Assembly: GCF_901709675.1 (NCBI RefSeq)
Contig: NC_051088.1
Location: 1,614,664-1,678,663 of the forward strand
DNA length: 64,000 nucleotides
Direction: 5' to 3'
Source of the DNA: Syngnathus acus
Taxonomy: Eukaryota > Chordata > Actinopteri > Syngnathiformes > Syngnathidae
Each line of letters begins with the position of its first letter. Within the stretch, counting starts at the first letter, position 1. Shown here piece after piece: positions 38,719-49,728 of the stretch. The notes under the pieces were generated by a model. The model was not told the origin of the DNA, did not search any database, and saw only the letters and a list, made by a program, of their open reading frames with translations. The position numbers and the translations under genes were made by a program.

Positions 38719-38780
38719 CACAGGAGAAGAAACAACATCAACGGAACCTGCAATGGAACCTCCAGGATGACATGTGCCAG
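38719..38780 (-). CDS. lama3: laminin alpha chain exon 1 of those seen (tentative LE exon)
   Basis: A 62-bp candidate. Acceptor TGTTTCCAG precedes 38780 and donor GTGAGT follows 38719. Phase is 1 in, 0 out, which fits the phase-0 start of exon 2. It encodes GTCHPGGSIAGSVDVVSSPV. The CHPGGS.AG part resembles the start of an LE repeat, but the usual later Cys before the next exon is Val. A (TG)n array adjoins the acceptor, as in exons 3 and 9. It could be a diverged real exon or a chance match. Confidence 0.5.
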
Positions 38781-38787
38781 CTGGAAA

Positions 38788-38852
38788 CACACACACACAC
38801 GCGCGCACGCACACACACGCACACACACGCACACACAGACACACACACACAC
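38788..38852. repeat. (CA)n microsatellite
   Basis: CA/CG repeat starting about 7 nt upstream (gene sense) of the tentative laminin acceptor at 38780. Confidence 0.95.
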
Positions 38853-39364
38853 GCTCATGAGTTTTAACCATTCAAATTATCATAGCGCACTTCACTGGAT
38901 TTTGAAAGTGTTCATTTATTAATAATGATTTCATCACAAAACTTTGCTGCTGTAACAAATGCAAAAGTGTGTGTTTTTTCTTAAGGCCCATGTATCACGG
39001 TAATAAATTCTACTGTTTTACGTTTTACTCATTCAGATGTGGTCTATATAAAGTGGAACAGCGATGCTTTCGTCTGAATTCCTTGTTTTGATACCATCAC
39101 AGGTACATCTTTGCTACTTGTTCTGAGGTGCGGCTTAGAGCAAGCCGTTTTGGTGCGGTGTCTTTAAATGCAAATGAGATACTTCACACCCCACAACCTT
39201 CAGCCCGCAAGATGTGCGCCTCCTTTTCCGATCGACATATTTGTAGTTTTTTAGCCGAGGTAGCTTTACTTGCACTGCAGACATTTTGATTGATTAAAAG
39301 ATATCAATGGCAGAAGGCTTGTCCATGCATAACACGTAATAAAATAAATCCCCTCTCAATATTT

Positions 39365-39745
39365 ATGAACGTCTTGTAAACAAGCACTGCAGTCAAGCTA
39401 TTACGTAAGCTAATACTAGCACTAGCGAGAACCTAAAGAATGCAATTCATCTGACACAACTACTCAAAATAAACCCACAAGAAGTGAAAACATAGAGCGC
39501 ACAGCTTCATAATCAGCAGAAAGACTGACACTAATGCTATGGACGTCTTGTAAACGAGCACTGCAGTCAAGCGACGAAGTAAGTTAATCCTAGCGTTAGC
39601 GAGATGCTAACAAATGCTTTTAACACATTATTGTGTTCAATGCAATTCATCTGATACAACTACTCAAAATACACCCACAAGAAGTGAAAACAGAGCGCAC
39701 AGCTCTAAAATCAGCAGAAAGTCTGATGCTAATGCTATGAAAACG
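39365..39745. repeat. tandem duplication of about 180-200 bp
   Basis: Two units share GTCTTGTAAAC.AGCACTGCAG, TGCAATTCATCTGA.ACAACT, CACAAGAAGTGAAAACA and AATCAGCAGAAAG. The first starts at about 39368 and the second at about 39541. The second has an extra 30-40 bp (around 39610-39640). Confidence 0.8.
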
Positions 39746-39787
39746 AGGGCATAATATGAAAGTGAGATACTGTTTATTATTTTTGAG

Positions 39788-40083
39788 TCATCTCAAGCTT
39801 ACCGCTTTACTGTGTCCGTTGTTTCCATAGATTGAAGGAACTGAACCATCAACGAAACGAAGTATTTCGGCGAATCCTACTCTATACTGACAAAATGGAC
39901 TTTGCCCACAGATGTGGGAACACTGCTTGAAAATTTGACCAGGCACTTCATTGAGGTTCTGATGTTGGGGGACGGTGCAATAATTTGTGTGGATCGATGC
40001 ATCCAACCATGAACATTTTGATCTTTCCACTTCGACATTCTTGAGTTGTTTGGACTACAAAAGTCGGTGCGAGTGATAAACAT
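39788..40083 (-). CDS. unrecognised ORF block with splice-like end
   Basis: Two overlapping minus-strand frames span this block; one reads SKWKDQNVHGWMHRSTQI and the other CSHICGQSPFCQYRVGF. On the minus strand it ends GCGGTAAGC, which looks like a splice donor. It sits beside the duplicated repeat and may be an exon of an old DNA transposon. I do not recognise the family, and it is not a laminin EGF repeat. Function unknown. Confidence 0.25.
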
Positions 40084-40089
40084 GGTGGA

Positions 40090-41160
40090 TTTGTGAAACT
40101 GTTTGGCAACACCTTATTTGGTTAGTCCCGCTCCAATGTATGTGATGTAATAGATAAAAATACGTAATAGAAAATGGAGAAATCTGAACGGAGTGAAAAA
40201 CAGATCATAAAAGTATTTCTGCAGCACCTGGAGGGATGTATTACACTTTTCTACACCCCTGGAGACTCCACATACACAAGAAATTTATTTTAAAAGCAAA
40301 AAAGTTGGTTTTCAATGATATGTGTCACTTTTTAAATTGCCTTAATTTCCACATTTAATTATTATGCATTGTCTTTTTTGCTTACACGTACTCCCTGCAT
40401 TGTGGTCAGGCTACTTGTCATTGCTTTTTGGGGCAGTTGATGTGAGAAAGATTCCCGGCACCAGACTTTCAGCGAGGAGGTCCACCCTTCAGCTGAGAGT
40501 GGCCTCTTTTTCGGATAGGCGGCAGAAGTAGTACCCCATACCTGGACTTCAAGGGAAATGTAAACCAAAAGAATCCTTACCAATTTCAATTATATAACGA
40601 CATATGAACAATTCTGCTTACATAAAGCCTCTCGGAACGCGTCGTGTTTGTGTATGTTGGTGACTAGTGAAAGGAACCAGACAGACGTGACAGGGCACTT
40701 TGGCTCCAGAGAGGCTGCTCATTTCTTGCTCTTAAATCAGCCAAGGAGAGGCTAATCCTTGTAATATGTTGAAGTCATCATAAGTGGAGATGTCCATGTA
40801 AATGTTGGTGCCAACTGTTTTTGGACGTTTTTCTCTGTACAATGGGGAAATTGTTATCTCTTCCTTCCGTGACATCATCAAGACATGGAGGGGAGGGGTG
40901 TGTGGCACTATTCCTCATTAAAAGTGGGTATTTTAAAAGGCATTAATTGTTTCGTTATCTCTCCAAGATGAATGGATAATTAGAAAATTATTTTTTTTCC
41001 TGATGAAAAAATACATAACCTGGGCTCGTTAGTGAAAAATGAACCATCCTCGGTTTACGCTCCCTTTAACTCTTTGAATACAGAATATTGTGTCCTATTG
41101 CTATATATACACGGATGGTATTAATGGAAAGATTAGACTCCCTCCTTTAATTAAAAAAAG
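40090..41160. other. intergenic or intron stretch, nothing firm
   Basis: Contains a minus-strand ORF (40362-40589) with a possible acceptor and donor but no known domain. The remainder is AT-rich with no recognised element. Confidence 0.4.
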
Positions 41161-41164
41161 TATG

Positions 41165-43347
41165 TGAGCTGGGCGACGGCCAAAGGCAGGGACCTTGGCA
41201 GTCCCATCTACAGAAGCTGGCTCTTGGGACATGGAATATCACCTCTCAGGCAGGAAAGGAGCCTGAGCTGGTGTGCGAGGCAGAAAAGTTCTGACTAGAC
41301 ATAGTCCACACACAGTTCAGTTCTGGTACGTCCTCTTGAGAGGGGCTGGACTCTCTTCCACTTTTGAGTTGCCCACGGCAAGAGGCGCCGAGCAGTTGTG
41401 GGTATACTTATTGCCCCCCGGCTGGGCAACTCACATTGGGGTTCAGTCCGGTGAACGAGAGGGTAGCCTCCCACCGCCTTCGGGTGGAAGAAGTGCCAGA
41501 GAGCGCACCTTCTGGATCATTCTGCTGGGTGACTTCGATGCTCACATGGGCAATGACAGTGAGACCTGGAAGGGCGTGATTGGGAGGAACGCCCCCCCCC
41601 CCCCCCCCTCGATCAGAACCTGAGCGGTGTTCTATTACTGGACTTCTGTGCTCGACATGAATTGTCCATAATGAACACCATGTTCAAACATAAAGGTGTC
41701 CATGTCTGCACCTGGCAGCAGAACACCCGAGGCCACAGTTCGATTATCAACTTTGTAGTCGTGTCATTGGATTTGCGGTCACATGTTTTGGACACTCGGG
41801 GCAGAGCTGTCAACTGATCACCACCTGGTGGTGGGTTGGCTCCAATGGTGGGGGAAGGTGCCAGTCCGACCTGGCAGACACAAATGTACTGTGAGAGTCT
41901 GCTGGGAATGTCCCGTCAGAAAGAGCTTCAACTCTCACCTCTGGCAGAGCTTTTCCCACATCCCAAGGGAGGTGGGGGACATTGAGTTTGAGTGGACCAT
42001 GTTCCGTGCCTCCATTGTTGAGGCGGCCGACCGGATCTGTGGCCGTAAGGTGGTCAGTGCCTGTCGTGGCGGCAACTCACGAACCCGATGGTGGACACGA
42101 GTTGTTAAGAAAGTCGTCAAGCTGAAAAAAGCGTTCTATCAAGGTTACGGTTAGGGGGTGGAGTTTTGAGTTTCCTAAAGGCTCTGGATGTTGTGGTACT
42201 GTCCTGGCTGACACGCCTCTACAACATTGTGTGGACGGTGCATCTGGATTGGCAGCCTGGGGTGGTGGTCCCCCGTTTTAAGAAGTTCCAACTACACAGG
42301 AATCACACTCCTAAGCCTCCCTGGTAAGGTCTATCCAGGGGTGCTGAAGAGGAGGGCCCATCAGGAGGTAGAATCTCAGATTCAGGAGGAGCAGTGTGGC
42401 TTTCTTCCTTGCCGTGTAACAGTGGACCAGCTCTATACCCTCGGTAGGATCCTCGAGGGTGCATGGGAGTTCATTCAACCATTCCACATGTGTTTTGTAG
42501 ACCTGGAGAAGGCGTTCGACCGTGTCCCTCGGGGAGTTCTGTGGGCGGGTGCTTCGGAAGTATGGGGTGCCCACTGATAAGGGCGGTTTGGTCCTTGTAT
42601 CACCAATGCCAGAGTTTGGTCCGCATTTCCGGCAGCAAGTCAGATTCGTTTCCAGTGAGGGTTAGACCCCGCCAAGGCTTTCCTCGATTCTGTTCATAAC
42701 TTTTAAGGACTAAATTTCTAGGCGCAGCCGAGGTGTTGAGTGTGTCTGGTTTGGTGACCTCAGCATTGCATCTCTGCTTTTTGCAGATGATGTGGTGCTG
42801 TTGGCTTCTTCAAGCCGTGATCTCCAGCTCTCACTGGAGCGGTTTGCAGCCCAGTGGGAAGCAGTCGGGATGAAAGTCAGCACCTCCAAATCTGAGACCA
42901 CGGTCCTCAGTCGGAAAAGGGTGGCATGCCCTCTCCAGGTCGGGGATGGGATCCTGCCCCAAGTGGAGGAGTTCAAGTATCTTGGGGTCTTGTTCACGAG
43001 CGAGGGTAGGATGGAGTATGAGATCAACAGGCGGATGGATGCAGTGTCTGCTGTGATGCGGACTTTGTACCGGTCCGTCGTAATAAAGCTCTCGATTTAC
43101 CGGTCGATCTACCCTCACCTATGGTCACGAGCTATGGGTCGTGACCGAAAGAACAAGATCCCGAATACAAGAGACCGAAATGATTTTCCTCCGCTGGGTG
43201 TCCGGGCTCTCCCTTAGAGGTAGGGTGACAAGCTCGGTCATCCGTGAGGGACTAGGGGAGGGGGGGGTTCCGGGCATGTCACATCGGCAGGAGACCCCCG
43301 GGGACAACCCAGGACGCGCTGGAGACACTATGTCTCTCAGCTGGATG
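41165..43347 (+). mobile_element. degenerate Rex3 LINE, second copy
   Basis: Rex3 protein pieces appear in order in different frames: [10 protein letters not shown] region; [15 protein letters not shown] near 41800; a [14 protein letters not shown] piece near 42310; [14 protein letters not shown] near 42500; a broken FADDVVLLA region near 42785; and [20 protein letters not shown] near 42960. There are several frameshifts and deletions, including loss of the segment before the RT palm, and a C-run of 17-18 at 41590. Its 5' end near 41170 matches the Rex3 leader. Confidence 0.85.
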
Positions 43348-43439
43348 GATTCTAACTTATACTGTTCTTTAGTTATCACCATTTGAAAATAGCTTGGGTT
43401 CACGTAGTCACAGCCATCTCCTCTAAATCCGCTCCATCG

Positions 43440-43560
43440 TTTTGCTCTATCGCACTCACGAAGAGCAATTGTTCTCCCATTTGTTGAGAATAATTGTAAA
43501 TTTTGCACGTGACTTGTCTGTGATTTAGGGCTATATTAATAAACTTGACTTGACTTGATT
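43440..43560 (+). mobile_element. L2/CR1-type LINE 3' tail
   Basis: GTGATTTAGGGCTATATTAA followed by 'taaacttgacttgacttga' is the L2-type 3' end, as at 3390-3434. 5'-truncated. Confidence 0.65.
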
Positions 43561-43857
43561 TGGGTTGGGCTTACAGTTTACGTCACCTCTCTACGAACCA
43601 GCAAGGGCAACTCTGCTATCAAGTGGTCGGAGTTAACCACTACAATGCTCTATAGAATGGATTTTAAGTGGAGAGGTGGCCGGGAGTCTTTTCTACCCAT
43701 TAATAAAATAAAAACCCGTTGACAATAATACTTGTCGATGGCTCCTACGTCATTAATGTGAATGATGAGTATTCTCGTTGCTGGAATACAAAGAGTTGAT
43801 ACGAATGTGAACGTTTCCACAAAATATAATCACCTAAAAATCCGGATTGACCTGCGG

Positions 43858-43990
43858 TGTTGTGCTCTGCAACTGGCTGGCAATCAGTTCAGAGTGTAGT
43901 CTGCTTTATGCCAGATGTCAGCTGGGATATGCTTTAGCATCTTCACTCCACTGCGGCGGCATCCAACAAGTAAGCAAAATTCCTTTGATG
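43858..43990 (+). mobile_element. SINE fragment, second family
   Basis: CAACTGGCTGGCAATCAGTT followed by 'gatgtcagctgggatatgct' matches the 3' half of the SINE at 14893. Its head is missing. Confidence 0.6.
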
Positions 43991-44835
43991 GCTGTCGTAA
44001 CTTGATAACTGGCAAAGGCATAAATGCATAAATGGCAAAAGGAAGCACGGGGCCTTGTGAGATTCGGTTGGAGAGGACGCAGGCGCTAAATGTTCGCCGC
44101 TTCTCCACCGGAGTTAGCTTACTTTTAATCCTTTTCTTTTTAAACTTTTAATCAGTATTAAAGTTAGTTTTTTTTTTTTGCTGCTCTTTAGCAACTGTCT
44201 GCAACTTGTGGCCACCAGCAACAGCAAGCCATTCTTTGCCTACCTGTCCTCCTGCATTATCAGCTGGTTCCAGTCCTCTACTCTCCTCCGGAGCTTAGAT
44301 CACCTCCAAGTTCCCACAGGATGCTGTTCGGCTCTTCAAAGCACTACTCGCAGGCTAAAGCGGCCAGGCCACTGTTGCTAGGACCACAATAAACCTCCAC
44401 AACCAACCGGCTGCCTGCTAACAGCCCCCACCAACGCATCCCGGTTAGCCTGGCTAACATAACAGTCAAAAAGTTCTGCATTCCTCCGACCGGCGAAATA
44501 TTCCATCCCCCGCTAACTGGAGTTGAGAAATCACGAAATTCCAGCCTGCTTCAATTATCAGAAAACTTGGTCTTTTCTCCCGTCCACGATATATACACAG
44601 AAGCAATCGCCGTGAGTTTGTATACTCTGGGACCGATCACAACATACCATCCATCTGTTCAGCTGAGCGCTCCGTCGCATCTGTTCCACGTCATCAGAGC
44701 TCTGTCGCATGTACTGTTTATACCAACGGAAACACTGTGAGTGCGCCACAAACTCAGCAGCAGCATGGAAAACGCGGAGTGGATTTCCATGTCCTCATTC
44801 CACTTCAGAGACTCACCACATTATCAACAATCAAA

Positions 44836-45524
44836 ATAGAGCTTTTTAACATCCAGTCACTCACACTTAAAGCACCACTCATCAATGAACACATTCTGGA
44901 CAAGGGCTTCGACGTCATGTGTCTTTGTGAAACCTGGCACCAGCCTGAGGTTTATTCCAGCCTGAATATAGCCTGCCCACCTGGATATAGCTATACTCAG
45001 AAAGCCCGCAGTACTGGTCGGGTGGGCGGCGGCTTAGCCATTTTTCATAAAAATTAGCTAGAAATAACACCCCTTCCCCTCCCCTCACCAACCTCATTTG
45101 AATGCCTTGCTGTTAAATGTAAACCACCTTTTCCTTTGACACTACTTCTCATCTACCGGCCACCCAAACTCAAACCAAACTCAGTCTTCATCTCAGAAAT
45201 ACATGACCTTCTCACAACACTCTGCACTTCATCTTCAACTTAAATATCCACGTAGATAACCCTTCCTGCCCGTTTGCCCGTAAATTCATGCAACTTCTCG
45301 ACTACCTCAACCTCTCACATGTCCATGTCCCTACTCATATGAAGGGCCACACATTTGACTTGGTCATCACCGACATCACCACCCAGGTCAGCAACCTAGT
45401 TGCCTATGACATGGGAGTGTCTGACCACAAGGTAATTGCCATGACTCTGCCTTTCCCCTCCTCCCAAACTAAAACGGCAAATACATTTCAGAAACCTCAA
45501 ACGCATAAACTCTCCCAAATCTAA
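44836..45524 (+). pseudogene. L2 endonuclease region
   Basis: The frame reads IELFNIQSLTLKAPLINEHI and VMCLCETWHQPEVYSSLNIA, with GGGLAIFHKN before a stop. It continues in other frames with YRPPKLKPNS and then HTFDLVITDI...GVSDHKVIAM, the AP-endonuclease SDH motif. At least two frame breaks. It is cut by the Rex1 insertion at 45525. Confidence 0.82.
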
Positions 45525-45578
45525 GATGGCGGCGCGTGCACACGCAGCGACCTCTCCCTGTCCCACCCGAACGGTGTT

Positions 45579-46834
45579 TTGTTCGTTTATGAGTCCGACA
45601 GTTTTACGTGTTCGTCTCGTCTTACTACGTCGTGCTACAGGTACAGCAGGCAGGTTCTACTCGACATCGGCAAAAGCGAGTTTTGCAGCGTTCTGAGCTT
45701 TGAAACAGAAACATTAAAGGAACTCGGACTACTTCGGCTTGAAACAACGCCGGACCTGCCTGCTACTCTTCCCCCGGATAGAAAGCGTCGGAAGCGGTGT
45801 GCGAGGAGGCAGAAGAGGGGCAAGCGCGGACGCGTCCAGGCCAGGCTAGCGGCCAACCCAACTCGCCCGGCCGTGACTTCCATTCTTCTGGCGAATGTTC
45901 GATCGCTGGACAACAAAATGGATTACATTCGACTGCTGAGATCTACGAACTGGACAGTGAGTAACTGCTGTGTGCTCGTGTTCACTGAGACTTGGTTGAC
46001 TGTCAACATTCCGGACTCTGCTGTGCATCTGGAGCAGCTAGCGTGCTATCGAGCGGACCGGGCCATTGTAAAGGGGGGAAAATCGCGAAGAAGAGGAATC
46101 TGTGTCTACATCCGTGACGAAGGGTGCCGGGACTCTGTAGTTGTATGCAGGCACTGCTCGCCATTGGCGGAGTTTGTGATCATTAAGTGCCGTCCTTTTT
46201 ACCTGCCAAGGGAATTTACTGCGATTCTGCTAGTCGCGGTATACATCCCGCCTTCCAACATTGAAAGCGACAAAATCACGGCTCTTAGTGAACTGTACCA
46301 GGCTGTCAGTGAACAACAGATGGTTGTTAGACGTTGTTGTTGTCAGACGGAAACCCTGACGGTTTCACCATCTTCGCTGGGGATTTTAATCATGCTAACC
46401 TAAAGTCTGTTTTTCCGAGGCTTCACCAGCATGTTAATTTTCCAACACGTGGTGACAGCTTCCTGGACCTGGTCAACACGACACATAAAGGAGCTTTCAA
46501 AGCCACCCCCCTCCCCCATATTGGGCTTTCTGACCATATCACTGTTATGCTTATGCCCGCATACAGACAAAGAGTGAAAGCATCCAGGCCGGTTCGCAAG
46601 CGGGTAAGAGTGTGGCCTGAGGGTGCCTCTGATGCGCTTCGGGACTGCTTTGACACAACTGACTGGGGAATGTTTAAGCAGGCAGCCACTTGCAACAATC
46701 AGACAGACATAGAGGAGTATACTGACTCTGTTTCCTCTTACATCTCGAAGTGCATTGATGATGTGACCCACACAAAATGCATCGTCACTCGGGCAAACTG
46801 GAAGCCATGGCTGACAGGGGATGTCCTCAGGTGA
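45579..46834 (+). pseudogene. Rex1 endonuclease part (frameshifted)
   Basis: The first frame (45579-46330) has a basic region KRRKRCARRQKRGKRGR, then SILLANVRSLDNKMDYIRLL, FTETWL and GGICVYIR-type endonuclease motifs. After a slip near 46335, in a repeated GTTGTT stretch, the frame at 46334 continues with FAGDFNHANLKSV, FPTRGDSFLDLV and HIGLSDHITVML (catalytic SDH). It ends at DVLR. AP-like endonuclease of the CR1-group type. Confidence 0.85.
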
Positions 46835-46934
46835 GGGCCAGGGACAAAGCCTTCAGAGCTGGGGATGAGGCTGGCTTGAGAACAGCGAGGGCCGACCTGT
46901 CCCGGAACATCAAGGAAGTGAAGAGGGCATTCTC

Positions 46935-48536
46935 TTGCGAGATTATTGCCCACTTCAAAGACCCTGCTGTCAGGCAGGCCTATGGCAAGGCATTCAGACC
47001 ATCACGGACTACAAGCCCGCGCCGCAGAGCTGTGAGGGCAACATCCGTCTGCTCAACGATCTGAACCGCTTCTTTGCTCGCTTCGACGCTCAGAACAGCA
47101 CTTGCCCGCTGAAGACCCCTCCCCCTCCACACGAGCAGCCCCTGTGCCTCTCTGCCGATAGCGTGAGGACGCTTGCTGCTATCAACACCCGTAAGGCGGC
47201 GGGCCCAGACAACATCCCTGGTCGAGCGCTGAAGGACTGCGCTGGGGAGCTGATGGGTGTCTTCACAGACATCTTTAACATTTCCCTGCAGCAGGCCATC
47301 GTCCCATCATGTTTCAAGGCTGCCACCATCGTACCTGTGCCGAAGAAACCTGCTCCATCCTGCTTCAATGACTACCGCCCCGTGGCACTGACACCCATCA
47401 TCATGAAGTGCTTTGAGCTGCTTGTCATGGAGCACATCAGATCCATTCTCCCCCCCACCATAGACCCCTTCCAGTTTGCGTACCGAGCCAAACGGTCCTC
47501 TGAGGATGCCATCTGCTCTGCCCTCCACTCAACCCTCACCCACCTGGAGAGAAGGGACTCGTATGTGAGATTGCTGTTTGTGGACTTCAGTTCTGCATTC
47601 AACACCATTGTACCACAGCGACTCATCTGCAAACTCGACAAGCTGGGCCTCCGTACCTACCTCTGCAACTGGCTACTGGACTTCCTCTGTCAGAGGCCTC
47701 AGGTAGTACGTGTTGGCGACAATATCTCCGCCAGCATCATGCTGAGCACGGGGGGCCCCCAAGGCTGCGTGCTCAGTCCGCTGCTCTTCACCCTGCTGAC
47801 ACATAACTGCACTGCAACTTACAGCAGCAACCGCGGGCTGAAATATGCCGACGACACGACTCTGGTGGGTCTCATCACAGAGGGCGACGAGACTCAATAC
47901 AGGTCGGAGGTCGACCTTCTGGCCATGTGGTGCAGGGACAACAACCTCCTGCTGAACGTCAACAAGACCAAGGAGATTGTTGTTGACTTCCCGAAGGGTC
48001 GCACCCAACTCCTGCCACTGACCATTGACGGTGCTGTGGTGGAGAGAGTAAGCAGCACCAGATTCCTGGGGGTGTACATCAGTGAGGACCGCTCCTGGAC
48101 CACCAACACTGCATCACTGGCGAAGAAAGCTCAGCGCCGCCTGTACTTCCTGCGGAAACTCAGGCGAGCAAGTGCTCCTCCAGCCATCATGACCTCATTC
48201 TACCGTGGCACCATTGAGAGCGTCCTCTCCAGTTGTATCGCTGTGTGGGGTGGTAGCTGCACTGAATACAACATGAAGGCCCTGCAGCGCATAGTGAACA
48301 CAGCTGGTAAGATTATTCGTGCTTCACTCCCCTCCCTGAAGGACATTTACACCTCCCATCTCACCCGCAAGGCGACCACGATTGTGTGTGATGTGAGTCA
48401 CCCCGCTCACTCTTTGTTTGATCTTCTGCCCTCTGGGAAGAGGTACAGGAGCCTGCGCTCCCGCACCACCAGACTCACCAACAGCTTCATACTCCAGGCT
48501 GTTAGGATCCTGAACTCTCTCCCCCCTCCTGCGTAA
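46935..48536 (+). CDS. Rex1 reverse transcriptase
   Basis: A 533-codon open frame; only the first about 15 codons before [13 protein letters not shown] are out of register with the protein. RT motifs in order: [66 protein letters not shown] and [10 protein letters not shown] (catalytic Asp pair), then a thumb and a C-terminal region ending LNSLPPPA. It copies element RNA at a nicked target. The upstream frame (46777-47064) carries the linker to the endonuclease; the shift lies near 46975. Confidence 0.93.
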   Translation: MRDYCPLQRPCCQAGLWQGIQTITDYKPAPQSCEGNIRLLNDLNRFFARFDAQNSTCPLKTPPPPHEQPLCLSADSVRTLAAINTRKAAGPDNIPGRALKDCAGELMGVFTDIFNISLQQAIVPSCFKAATIVPVPKKPAPSCFNDYRPVALTPIIMKCFELLVMEHIRSILPPTIDPFQFAYRAKRSSEDAICSALHSTLTHLERRDSYVRLLFVDFSSAFNTIVPQRLICKLDKLGLRTYLCNWLLDFLCQRPQVVRVGDNISASIMLSTGGPQGCVLSPLLFTLLTHNCTATYSSNRGLKYADDTTLVGLITEGDETQYRSEVDLLAMWCRDNNLLLNVNKTKEIVVDFPKGRTQLLPLTIDGAVVERVSSTRFLGVYISEDRSWTTNTASLAKKAQRRLYFLRKLRRASAPPAIMTSFYRGTIESVLSSCIAVWGGSCTEYNMKALQRIVNTAGKIIRASLPSLKDIYTSHLTRKATTIVCDVSHPAHSLFDLLPSGKRYRSLRSRTTRLTNSFILQAVRILNSLPPPA

Positions 48537-48842
48537 CGTCCTGTACATTTGCGCTATATTGTGACATTTTTGCTCCTCTTATTTATTATGTTATTTGTTT
48601 ATTTATTATTTATTCATCGCTCTTATTTATTCATTGTTTGTGCTTTCTTGTTTTTACTTTTTGTGTTGTTTACTTGTATGTATATTGTGTACTACTATAT
48701 CTTGTCACCGTGGGATAGTGGGAAACGTAATTTTGATCTCTTTGTATGTCTTGGCATGTGAAGAAATTGACAATAAAGCAGACTTTGACTAACTAATCAT
48801 CTCTCCTCTGCCACCCATTCATCTGCTACTGAATCAGTGGCA

Positions 48843-49728
48843 TTCTACAACACATCCCTGAGCAGTGTTCCGGACACCCATGCCCCATTACAAACTAGAA
48901 CTGTCTCCTTTTCTCGATCAGCTCACTGGTTCACCAGCGAGCCCCGGAGAATGAAGGCTGCTGGAGGTGTCCTGGAGCAGCGGTTCATTGCCTTGGGACT
49001 TACAGTCTAAAAAATGGCCTACAGGGACCATCAAAAGGCCTACTCTAAGTCCCTCAGGGAGGCACAAGCAAAATTCTACTCAAATATCATCAAAAACAGT
49101 CCCGGCAAATCGAAGCAGCTTTCCTCAACAATAATTCACTTCCTGAAACCACAAACTCCCACAAACAGAACAACAACAACTGAACAATGCAACAACTTCC
49201 TTTTGTTCTTCAGAACGAAAGTGGATAATATTTGCTCTTCCCTCTCTGCCGCCCCCACTCCATCCGTTCTGACTGCCAGCCCACAGCCTGGACCGCCCCA
49301 GCCTCTGTACTGCTTTTCCCCAACTACACAGCATGAAGATGAGAAAACCATCAGTCGCGTGAAACCTTCCACCTGTGCTCTGGGCCCCCTTCCCACAACC
49401 CTTGTTAAACTGAACATTCAAGCCATACGCCCCCTGATCACCAAAACTATTAACCTGTCCCTACTGTCTGGTCATGTTTCGTCAGCCCTGAAATCAGCCA
49501 TCATTACTCCTCGTCACAAGAAACCATCTCTAGACCCAGACATCCACGCAAATTACAGACCAATTTCCAACCTCCCGTTCCTCTCCAAGGTCCTGGAGAA
49601 AATCATCGCCACCCAACTAACAACATCATCTCAGCAGCAATAACCTCGCTGAAAAATTTCAGTCTAGTTTTCGCCCCGCACACAGCACCAAAACAGCCCT
49701 GGTCAGGGTCACAAACAACATTCTTATG
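48843..49728 (+). pseudogene. L2 linker and RT N-terminal part
   Basis: The frame from 49014 (MAYRDHQKAYSKSLREAQA) continues through FYSNIIKNSPGKSKQL to NYRPISNLPFLSKVLEKIIA, the first RT motif. After a break near 49640 it reads STKTALVRVTNNILM up to the insertion point. Upstream, 48843 onward encodes a TSLSSV..THAPL piece. Interrupted by the Rex1 element at 49729. Confidence 0.82.

Larger units (their letters stand above)
45525..48792 (+). mobile_element. full-length Rex1 LINE
   Basis: A 3268-bp element. It starts GATGGCGGCGCGTGCACACG and ends in the 'caataaagcagactttgact' tail, with a possible 4-bp duplication CTAA (45521-45524 and 48793-48796). The DFSSAFNT motif near 47585 coincides with the site on which, as I recall, the common Rex1 detection primer is based. 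5' end intact. The coding frame has two or three frameshifts. Confidence 0.88.

Noticed and set aside
40362-40589. Possible extra laminin exon on the minus strand
   Set aside because: It has plausible splice sites but only one cysteine, no LE pattern, and does not fit the phase needed before the 38780 acceptor.
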